From: Eonycteris spelaea
Lineage: Eukaryota; Chordata; Mammalia; Chiroptera; Pteropodidae
DNA length: 64,000 bases
Direction: 5' to 3'
Assembly (NCBI GenBank): GCA_003508835.1
Contig: PUFA01000164.1
Location: 2,294,001-2,358,000, forward strand
Every line of letters starts with the position of its first letter. Position 1 is the first letter of the stretch. Positions 56,200-64,000 of the stretch are shown here, piece by piece. The translations under genes were made by a program, and so were the position numbers. The notes below the pieces were generated by a model that had not been told where the DNA came from, ran no database searches, and worked only from the letters and a program-made list of their open reading frames with translations.

Positions 56200-57120
56200 A
56201 AACAATTCTCAAAACCACCAGTAAAAAAATAAAGAATCTAATTAGAAAACTGGCAAAAAATGTAAAGAGACATTTTACTGATGGCTGCAAGCATATGAAA
56301 AAAAAAATGTTTGACCTGATTAAAAATCAGGGAATTACAAAATTGAAACCACAATGAAGTATTACTATGCACCTATCAGAATGGCTACAATAAAAAATAG
56401 TGACACTAAATGTTAACAAGGATATGGAGAAACTGGATCACGCACTGATTGCTGGTGGGAATGGTGCAACCATTCTGGAAAGCATATTGACAGTTCCGTA
56501 AAAAGCTAAACGTGAAATTACCACACAACCCAGCAATTCACTCTTAGGCATTTATTCCAGAGAAATGAAGACATGTTTTCACAAAAACCTCTACATGAAT
56601 ATTTATCTCAGCTTTATTCATCATACCCAAAACTGGAAACAACCCAGACATCTGTCACTGGGTAAATGATTAAACACACCGTGGTATATCTATATCATGT
56701 AATACTGTGTAATAAAAATATATGGACCTTTGATACTTGCCATGACTGATAAATCCCAGATAACATGTGGGGAAGGGAGGCAAGGGGAAGAGCCAATTCT
56801 AAAAAGTAACATAAAATTCCATTTATACAACATTCTTGAAATGATAATGTTATACAGATAAAGAGCCAATTGGCAGTTATCGGAGGTTAAATTGGAGCTT
56901 AGTGGTAGGAGGGAAGTGGGTGTGGATATAAAAGAGATCCTGGTAGTGATAGGAAGTTCTGTATCTCGACTATCTGTGCCAATTATCTTGGTTGTGTCGT
57001 GTACTAGAACTGGAGTTTTACAAGATGTTACCGTTAGGGGAAACTGGGTAAAGAGTACACAAGATCTTTCCGTATTATCCCTTACAACTGCACGTGAATC
57101 TGAAATTACTCAAAATTAAA
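56200..57120 (+). pseudogene. Relic L1 ORF2 3' end and 3' UTR
   Basis: This part resumes after a deletion with antisense-free L1 end text: cagaatggctacaataaaaaat, aggatatggagaaactggatcacgcactgattgctggtggg, ccacacaacccagcaattcactcttaggcatttattcc, ccaaaactggaaacaacccagacatc, then the 3' UTR 'aagagatcctggtagtgataggaagttctgtatctcgac'. It ends near 57120 in A-rich sequence. It belongs to the L1MD/L1ME range by this ending; the exact subfamily is not certain. Confidence 0.85.
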
Positions 57121-57129
57121 ATTCTAATC

Positions 57130-59185
57130 TAAAATCTTTATTTTTAATGCAAGGGAAAAGACCCCAGTCCTCAGCCAGTTGATATGATTAGGAAATACTT
57201 AGAAAGGAGGTGGCAGTGCCTTCGGGTCCCTGACTACGATACCACAATTTTTCTCAAAATACAAAGCAGGGTTATTTTACATTGTATTTTGTAAAGCACA
57301 TTATCTCCCTAGCATCCAATTTTTAAGATCCCCAGGGATTTGTTTCCCTCTTCTAATTCTGCAATTCTGATAAAAATTAAATTTAAGCTGATCTAACTGG
57401 GAGTTATAAACCCCATAGAAACAATTTTAGTCATAAAGAGATGCTGTAAAATTGATATTGGAACTATGCGACCCACAACCTCCTTCTGCCCCCCCCCCCC
57501 ACACAACAGTGTTTGTCATTTATGCATGTACTGAGAGTGTATCCCAGGTGACCATAGGCTGCATAAAGATATTGATTTTAAATTCTCCTTCATTAAGTAC
57601 CAGTCAAGAACAAACCATTACCTTGACTTTCTGAATAACTATAGCATAAAATAGCTCATGAAACCAATATGCCCCATTTTTCCATCTTTCACAGTTTTAG
57701 ACACTATCATTTGGTATTCAGATGAGGAGCTGAAAGCTAAGAGACAGTTACCTGAAGACTGACCCTTGGGAATTTAAAAACCTTTTCTCTTTTCCACAGT
57801 CTTCTTCTCCTTTATTTTTCCCAAGGTATTAAGTACTAGAGTCATTGTTCTGCTACAAATGTGTATTTTTCCTCACCCCAGGTGTAGAAAACTAAAAATA
57901 TAAGCAGAAGCAAATTATGGGGTAGGTGCGCTGAATAACCTATTCTTGCTCTGCCTTCACAATTTAAAATGTCTCAACACAGATTCTGAATTTTTTAATG
58001 TGCTAATTTGAAATGTTTGAAAAACAAACATGTAGAACATAAAAACTGTTCATAGTAGTTTCCAGACAAGTCAGTTTTCTTCAGTTTTACACTCTAATCC
58101 TTTCCTAGCAGTTGAGTTTTTTTTGTTGTTGTTTAGTTACTAAATATTTTTAAATGTGTTTTTCTCTTTGCGGATAGCTTGATTAAAACAAGATTATGAA
58201 AAGAGTCACTGTCTTCCCATGACTAAATTATAGAAAATTATTATCATAATCAAACTACTTACATGTTAAAAATACTCTTGCTTCCTCAAAACTCTGCTCA
58301 TATCTAAAATCGATCTGAGATATGAGTAGATAAAATTTATACCAGTTTAAATAAATTGTAGCCTACAGTAGAGACCTGTTTTCTTCAAGTACTAATTTAA
58401 AAAGCTATTAATGTACACCTTATTATCTCTATATCCCAGTATTCAACAAGATAGCACAATAAATATTAACATAATCACTTTTGATTTTACATGTAATTGA
58501 AGCCATATAACAGAACAGAAATTATATCACTTATATTATGTTGTTTTTCACAACAAAACTAATTCATTGAAAAAATAAAACAGCTATTTTTGTGATTTTT
58601 CCTCATCTCTAAACCAACATTCCAGTTGCTCTAGGTGTTTAATTTTTTTGTAGCCAAACATTACTATTAGCAACACCTCAATATAAAAATAAAATGTTTT
58701 CACAATAAAGCAGGTTCCCCACCCACCTTCTTTCCCAACAAGATGCTGGTTGTGTTCCAGATTGCATCCTCCTCCCTAAGTAAATCTGCTTTTCGTTTTG
58801 TGGCTTGAGTATGAGGTATTTGTCTACAGGGCTGGACAAACGAATGAATAGGTACATAATTCTTTTAAATAAGCAGGACATTCCAGCACAGCCTGCACAA
58901 CAACTTCTAGATACTCAAGCTTGTGGCCCAGGACTTTTGCAAAATTTTGCTCTTATTCACTCACTCGCATTCAAGGGAATATCCTCAAATATTCATGACT
59001 GCTAGACAAATCAGAGACTCTTATGTTTCAGCTGCTCTTAAAAGATGAAATTTTGTCTGAGAGGCTGTGACTGAGAAATTTTTTCATTCGATAAAATTAT
59101 ACCAAGTTCTTGAATTCAGCAAGATCAAGAAAGGTAGACGTAAATCAGTGTTAGACTCTAACGGTTCTGCACACTTTCAATTTAA
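57130..59185. other. Unassigned AT-rich non-coding sequence
   Basis: About 2 kb without a gene or nameable repeat, apart from a poly(C) run at 57489. Confidence 0.5.
57489..57500 (+). repeat. poly(C) run
   Basis: Twelve consecutive C bases, unusual in this AT-rich window and prone to length variation and assembly error. Confidence 0.95.
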
Positions 59186-59189
59186 GTCA

Positions 59190-59310
59190 GTTACTGAGAG
59201 TGCACTGTATTAGGTTAGGTACGAGAAATAGAAGTCAGAAAGACAGGCATGGTCCCAACAGCACAGATTATCTAATCAGAGACAATTATCAAGGAGGTAT
59301 TACAAGTGGG
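59190..59310 (-). repeat. L2 3' end, minus orientation
   Basis: TCAGTTACTGAGAGTGCACT, gtattaggttaggtacgagaaatagaagtcag, gacaggcatggtcccaacagcacagattatctaatcagag matches the reversed L2 end, with the 'ctatgtgccaggcactgtgctagg' and 'ccctgccctcatggagcttacagtct' blocks. Confidence 0.7.
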
Positions 59311-59314
59311 AAAA

Positions 59315-59685
59315 GTAAGAAAAAAGTAGTAAAGTTATGGCACTGGATGCAAGTTTCACTTTTTAAATTTTGAAACTACGTAAACCCAGATGCTATATTT
59401 TTATTGCCTCAATCACGAGAATCCCTTCTCCTCACTACTTTGAGCTCTTTTTTAATCAGACATATTTATTAAGTGTCCTCAGATCAACTATAAACAAGAT
59501 CTATAAAAGGAATATTTATGTCATGTAGGACTTGGATCAGATGAAAGTAAAAAGACTCAGAAATGCCTGTTGCTTCATGATTGCAAGATAATTGCTGTCC
59601 TCTGGCCATTGTCTTCATTCAAGCAAGGAGGAAAAGGAAGAATAAAGGAAACTGCCATCCAGGCCTGACCCTGTTTATCAAAAAA
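59315..59685. other. Unassigned non-coding sequence
   Basis: No gene or named repeat. Confidence 0.5.
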
Positions 59686-59689
59686 GCCA

Positions 59690-60140
59690 AATTTTTCCAG
59701 AAGTGCCCAGGATAGGCTTTCTCTTACACCCTCTTGATCAGAATGTAGTCATGTGATGAGGTCCTTTGCCTTCTGGATCCTGACGAGGCTGGGTAATGAG
59801 GGGTGTGAGAAAGATTGGAGGGTCAGAGTTGAGAGAGCTCAGAGAATTCCTTCCCTGTTCCTCCCCTTGTCCTCTTTCAGGGCAGTTCTGGCAGAGGCCA
59901 CATCCTCCCATAACCACAGCTCCTGCTAGGCACCCTCCTCCATGGCTCCAGCTCTGTCGGGGGTCCGGTAACAAACCTCATTTCTTGCCTTTTCAACAGC
60001 CCCTCACTGCAGCTGGTGTCTGGGTGCCTGACTGATATCTCTACTGCCTGTATCTCTGTAGACTCTTCATTAAACTATTTTTAGTTGATTATCTGAGTGA
60101 AATTCTCTTCTATGCCAGGACTCCAACTGATACACATAAA
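59690..60140 (+). repeat. Ancient LTR-type repeat, plus orientation
   Basis: Landmarks in order: gttgagagagctcagagaattccttccctgttcctccc, ataaccacagctcctgctaggcaccctcctccatggctccagctctgtcgggggtccggtaac, tgtctgggtgcctgactgatatc, gtagactcttcattaaactattttt, ctgagtgaaattctcttctatgccaggactccaactgatac. This is a common old mammalian repeat with an LTR-like layout (ATTAAA signal near the end). I recall the text but not a secure family name. The 78/79- and 105-codon frames overlapping it are not genes. Confidence 0.55.
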
Positions 60141-60444
60141 CCTTTACCTGCAAAGAAGGCTGGAAAAATAGGGGCAGGAGAGCCACAGTGACCCAGACAA
60201 ACCATGATCCATTGCCTGGGATCAGGCATGCCACCATGGACAAACGAATCATTAGGATAACAGAGAAACAGCAGGGACATGGATCTGGTGGGTACCTAAC
60301 AATTTCTACTCCACACGACTTACAATTAGGGATAATTTTAAAAACTATTTGAGTCATTGTATTTTTTTCACTTTTTATTGCTCTCAACTAAAAGTGTCTG
60401 GAAAAATATATTTCTGCTAGTAAGTAAATAATGATACCTTATTC

Positions 60445-60665
60445 TCATAGAAAGTTTTGCAGTCTATAATGTGCATTTACGTATATTACCATTTGATCTT
60501 TGCAAACAGCTCTCTGAGTAAAGCAAGACAGGCATATTTATCCCCATTTCACAAATGAATAAACAAAAGGTCACATTGTCTTGGGTCACACAATTAGTAT
60601 CTGGTAGAACTAGAAAGCAATGTCAGGTTTTCTGACTCAAAAATCAGGCCTCCAGAGCCAAGTCC
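60445..60665 (-). repeat. MIR SINE, minus orientation
   Basis: Gcatttacgtatattaccatttgatctttgcaaacagctctctgagtaaag, catatttatccccatttcacaaatgaataaac, ttgtcttgggtcacacaattagtatctggtagaactagaaagc is the reversed MIR order. Confidence 0.85.
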
Positions 60666-60864
60666 TCTAATGTGCCCAGCTGTGGGTTCAGGGCACAAAA
60701 TCTAAACCTGAGTGATGAGTGGGGCCAAGCAAAAGGGATAAAGCAATGTCCTCTGCAGCCTATGTGATTCCTAGTTGCCAACATCTACCAGCAGAGAAAA
60801 GGGAGGGCTCATGAGTTTCCCTTTAAAAACACAGATTCTGATTCCAACTCAATCATGAAAGAGC

Positions 60865-61050
60865 AGGAGTTTTAAAACCATAAACGTTCATTGGATCCAT
60901 GGCTCCACCACTTACTAGTTGCATGCCTTTGAAATAAGTTACCCTCCGTGAACTTTACTTTCCTGTTTTATAAAACGTAGATATTAAGTACTCATCTTAT
61001 AATATTGCCATAAGATCTAAATTAGATCATTTATGTAAAATGATGAGCTT
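60865..61050 (+). repeat. MIR SINE, plus orientation
   Basis: GGATCCATGGCTCCACCACT, tactagttgcatgcctttgaaataagttaccctccgtgaactttactttcctgttttataaaacg, atattaagtactcatcttataatattgccataagatctaaattagatcatttatgtaaaatgatgagc follow MIR. It faces the copy at 60.45 kb. Confidence 0.8.
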
Positions 61051-61054
61051 TAAC

Positions 61055-61875
61055 TTAAATGTGACATCTTACATTCATAATTACTGTGATTATAAATTAT
61101 CTTCGATTCTATAATAAATTTTTGAAAGTTTTGCATTTTATTAAGCAACAGCATTAATGCAGTAGTATAGAGAAAGTAAATAGGTTCATTCAACAACTCA
61201 CATACAGGATTAAACCTTAAAATTTACCATAATTTTCATGGCTTCTGATCATTTGCAAGAGATCCTGAGAGTTGACATTGATATGCTTTGCTATGCAATA
61301 GGTTTCAGGAAGTAAATTTTAATATTTCTAAACAATTAGAGCTTTCTGGAAAAATTTTACTGGGACTTAGGTTAAAGGACAAGCCTTGAAATCCAAAAGA
61401 TTATTGAATAGATAGCAAAAGATTTACCTCCCCAGAGGTATGTATCTAAACTTCTAGGGGCAGATGAGTTGTATACCTAGAAACACTTGTCTTATCTTCC
61501 CCAGGAGACAGATAATAAATTCCAAAGGGATATAAATGGTAAAAACCCAAGATCCTTTTCCTTCTCCCTTCCCCTTCACATTCCATGGAGAACGTGTCTA
61601 CAATACGGAGCAAAGGTTTCTCTCCTTTTTTTAAAAGATGAGGAGATAGCCATCTCTCTCCTAGATAAGCTCCAGATTTACATTTTTGGGGTTTCTCTCC
61701 TACAGTACACCACATACCGTCGTGTGTAGGCCTGTCCATCAGCTCTCATTGCATCATCTCAAAAAGAGGAATGACCGGTAGGGACGGGGTGGAGAGGGGG
61801 CAGGCAACAAGTAAGGTTCTCTACATAACTAAAAATAAACTGTCCCTGTCCCAGTCACTTCACATCTACTTTCAG
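61055..61875. other. Unassigned AT-rich non-coding sequence
   Basis: Overlapping frames of 80 and 97 codons on opposite strands (61487-61729 and 61446-61739) carry no motif. No gene or named repeat. Confidence 0.45.
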
Positions 61876-61879
61876 GATA

Positions 61880-62135
61880 ATACAAATAATAGAATCATTA
61901 AATATTTATCACCAGGAACTATCTTAAGTGCTTTACACAAATTAACCCATTTATTCCTCATAACAATACTCTGAGTTAGGTACTCTTATTTTTCCTATAT
62001 TAAGATGGGACACTGAGGCACAGAGATAATAAATAAACTTGCTCAAAGCCTCTCAACTAGTAAATAGCAGAAACAAGATTTAAACCCAGGGCGTCTAATT
62101 CTAGAAGCTATGCCCTAAATACCATGCTACCTCTA
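61880..62135 (-). repeat. MIR SINE, near full length, minus orientation
   Basis: Attaaatatttatcaccaggaactatcttaagtgctttacacaaattaacccatttattcctcataacaatactctgagttaggtactcttatttttcctatattaagatgggacactgaggcac, gctcaaagcctctcaactagtaaatagc and gatttaaacccagggcgtctaattctagaag give the whole reversed MIR. Confidence 0.9.
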
Positions 62136-62289
62136 ACAATAATCTTTCTCATTGAATATCTGTGATTCACACAGAACCAATATTCACTGTCTCATAACTA
62201 GAAGTCACTTATTGAATCATGTCCAACTACTTCCTTTCTCAATTGAAAAGAATTTTATAAGCAAACTATCCTTCTGCCTAGTGATGGAG

Positions 62290-62560
62290 GATAGGATGAA
62301 TTCCCGAGTGGAGATATAAGTCCTGCATCAAGAGTGAGGATTCTTGACTGAGCACTGGAAAGAATTCAAGTACATGCCAGAGTTAGAGTCAGTCAGAAGG
62401 AAGGTTTATTAATGAAGGGATAACACTCCATAGACAGTGGTCTCTTCTCAGACATAGAGTATTTTCCTCTCAGAGACAAAGGATGAGACATCTAGAGCAA
62501 CAGAGAGACAGAGAGAAAAGACTGGAAGAAAAAAAAAAAAGACTAAAAAACAAAAACCAA
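62290..62560 (-). repeat. Possible LTR fragment, minus orientation
   Basis: GGAAAGAATTCAAGTACATG, gtcagtcagaaggaaggtttattaatgaagggataacactcc and gtggtctcttctcagac resemble the reversed end of an ERV1-type LTR, where 'cttgaattctttc' lies near the 3' side. The rest is unclear. It ends in an A-rich run near 62530. Confidence 0.3.
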
Positions 62561-62564
62561 GACA

Positions 62565-63170
62565 AAGTCCCTAAGTGTTTGGGGCATTCAATTTATATAT
62601 CATTCTTTAATAATTACAGTTTAAAGACTTCATTTACCTATTTTCCTTTGGATGTACAGTATGAAAGAAAAGGGTATATAGCATAAAAAGCATGCTAGCC
62701 TTTGTTCCATAGGTTCCCCATGGCTTTGTTCTTAGAAAATGAATGTAGGGTCAACTTAAAGACTCTATTTTCCCTTCACAGTGTGGGTAAATAGTTTGTT
62801 AGTAATCCCAGCAAGAATTCTCCTTTGCTCTGTAGATTTCCTTGTGGTCTGGCCTTAGGGCTGATGAGCATATTGCAAGCTCTGAATATAGCTTGATTTA
62901 ATATTAGTTCTCATGCTTCTTCTCTACATTAAAAATATACATGTAGCTGTTTAATGCTTAATATAAAACGCTCTCTCAAAATAATTCTTCTTTCATATAG
63001 ACTATAAATATTCATGTGTTGATGGCCACGTGCTAAATTGATAGGTTAATTTGAAGGTCCTCTTTTCTGCCACTTTAATTAAGATAAAACTGCCTCTGTA
63101 TTTGAATAGATTTAAGAATTTTCTGTACAGAAGTTTTATATTTTCCCACTCAGTTCCTCTTGTGAAGAAA
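62565..63170. other. Unassigned AT-rich non-coding sequence
   Basis: May be the rest of the LTR-like unit to its left, but nothing is certain. No gene. Confidence 0.4.
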
Positions 63171-63174
63171 CCTC

Positions 63175-63610
63175 TGTGTATCCAGCCACAGGACTAGCAA
63201 GAAATAGATGGACTGTTGAAAAGAGTTTTTTTTTAAAGCATTTACAAACAAAGGAGTAGGGGGTTAAGAGAAACCCACAAAGGCTGGTGCAACTCTCCAG
63301 TACCAGAAACAATTAGAAACCATTACCACCCCTTGGTGTGAAGGATGAGAGAGGGTTATTAGAATCCAGAGAGCAAAGCCATGGTTGTAACAAGAGCTAC
63401 ACTCAGGAGTTGTGACCTTCAAAGACTGGACTAAAATCAATTAGTGGAAACTCAACAAATAGAAAGCTGGAGGAACAAGCACTAAAAACCCATTCCTTCC
63501 CATTATCAGATCTCCACTGGTGCTTCCTGTTGGACAAACCCAACCTGAAACCAGAGTGGGAGGAAGCATTTGATGTTGTCCATAAAAGTCAGCCTCTCAG
63601 GACACAAAGC
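63175..63610 (-). repeat. Ancient LTR-type repeat, minus orientation (same family as 59.7 kb)
   Basis: On the minus strand: ttcactctgctttgtgtcctgagaggctgacttttatgg, caggttgggtttgtccaacaggaagcacc, aaggtcacaactcctgagtgtagctcttg, ggctttgctctctggattctaataaccctc, accaaggggtggtaatgg and tgcaccagcctttgtgggtttctcttaacccc. The middle part aligns by eye with the plus-strand repeat at 59.9 kb. Family name uncertain. Confidence 0.5.
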
Positions 63611-63683
63611 AGAGTGAAGAAGGTGGGAAGGCTAAGCATGAGAAAGAAACACAAAATATCAAGCATAGTCTGAATTAAAAGAG

Positions 63684-63733
63684 CCTTTACAAAGGAACTT
63701 TTCCTTTATCTTTCCTTTACAAAGGAACTTTTC
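63684..63733 (+). repeat. 20-base direct repeat, period 30
   Basis: CCTTTACAAAGGAACTTTTC occurs at 63684-63703 and again, without mismatch, at 63714-63733, separated by ctttatcttt. The word CCTTTACAAAGG inside it is nearly palindromic. Confidence 0.95.
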
Positions 63734-63734
63734 T

Positions 63735-64000
63735 CCATGAAAAAGCAGTTTCCCATTAATTAGCTACACATGTTTAAAGCAAGATGCGCACAATTAAGAG
63801 AGCCTTTGTCATTACCAATGAAGTGCCTTGAGCCATTTTTCAAGGAAAGAGAGCCCTGATCCAGCATGAAGATGCTGGCTCAGTCAGAGGACTTTGGCTG
63901 TGCCAGTGGAGATCCCAGAAGATAAGAAGAGCATCAAAGGAATACAGCCCAAGGCCAACCAAGAAGAAACAACCAATGGATATTTGTAGAGAAACTGGAC
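63735..64000. other. Unassigned non-coding end of window
   Basis: Purine-rich, no gene and no named repeat. The window ends here without a feature boundary. Confidence 0.5.

Larger units (their letters stand above)
52725..57120 (+). mobile_element. Ancient L1 (L1M class) with both 5' and 3' ends preserved
   Basis: The element keeps an old-L1 5' UTR (starting 'aagtgactctcacttctgggatgatggagtgaac', up to about 54060), a bridge with the typical 'ctagagcaaccactcaaaac' text, the endonuclease and early reverse-transcriptase parts of ORF2 (about 54580-56090), an internal deletion, the ORF2 end and the 3' UTR (about 56200-57120, ending caagatgttaccgttaggggaaactgggtaaagagtacac ... gaatctgaaattactcaaaattaaa). 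I cannot recognise ORF1. It is interrupted by a hAT element at 54194-54416 and by expanded microsatellites. Total length with insertions is about 4.4 kb against roughly 6 kb or more for an intact L1. All reading frames are broken; it cannot move. Confidence 0.85.

Noticed and set aside
60070..60387. 105-codon minus-strand open frame as a gene
   Set aside because: It overlaps the end of an ancient LTR-type repeat and has no domain.
1..64000. Bacterial features (operons, CRISPR arrays, riboswitches, prophage)
   Set aside because: Mammalian interspersed repeats fill the window. No array of regularly spaced repeats and no dense long open frames exist.
1..64000. Functional tRNA, snRNA or 5S genes
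   Set aside because: I found no intact internal promoter boxes or full-length RNA gene. The 5S-like block at 15.6 kb is too degraded to be functional.

Overview
This window is non-coding DNA from a mammal, almost certainly a placental mammal. It is visibly AT-rich. Nearly everything recognisable is a fossil transposable element: L2 and MIR from before the placental radiation, old L1 (L1M type), MLT1-type MaLR solo LTRs and hAT-Charlie DNA transposons. I see no protein-coding gene, no exon set, no intact RNA gene and no CRISPR or bacterial feature. The longest open frame (155 codons, 18210-18677, minus strand) is about as long as chance allows in 64 kb. Repeat names below come from remembered consensus sequences, not from a database search; subfamily names are deliberately loose.

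Layout. 0-8 kb: a cluster of MIR copies (2.2-4.4 kb), then a plus-strand L2 (5.9-6.5 kb) next to a minus-strand L2 carrying a reverse-transcriptase relic (6.7-7.3 kb). 8-20 kb: scattered MIR, L2 and L1 tips, an old LTR (13.8-14.3 kb), a short GC-rich block that resembles the start of 5S rRNA (15.6 kb), an MLT1 LTR (16.7 kb) and a hAT-Charlie element followed by a MIR3-like SINE (19.3-19.9 kb). 20-32 kb: a CpG-bearing unassigned block (20.7-21.1 kb), two MaLR LTRs in the same orientation (22.6 and 26.5 kb), an antisense L1 ORF2 piece (24.7 kb), several L2 pieces, a CpG/ETS/E-box block (28.8-29.2 kb), and an L2 split by an MLT1 LTR (29.5-30.3 kb). 32-45 kb: an L1 tail, MLT1 LTRs, another L2 split by an LTR-like insert (35.2-36.2 kb), a second CpG-bearing unassigned block (37.9-38.3 kb) and MIR copies. 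45-57 kb: a GATA microsatellite, an L1 ORF2 fragment interrupted by about 1 kb of LTR sequence (46.2-47.8 kb), MIRs, and one ancient L1 that keeps its 5' and 3' ends (52.7-57.1 kb) with a hAT element inside it. 57-64 kb: two related LTR-like repeats facing each other (59.7 and 63.2 kb) and a run of three MIRs between them.

No Alu, no rodent B1/B2, no carnivore, ruminant or horse SINE and no young L1 was recognised. This is either an insertion-poor stretch of a primate-like genome or DNA from a lineage with little recent SINE activity; I cannot tell which. There is no operon-like or pathway logic to describe. The parts most likely to matter biologically are the few CpG-bearing, non-repeat blocks, which could be regulatory elements. 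I found no convincing undescribed system.
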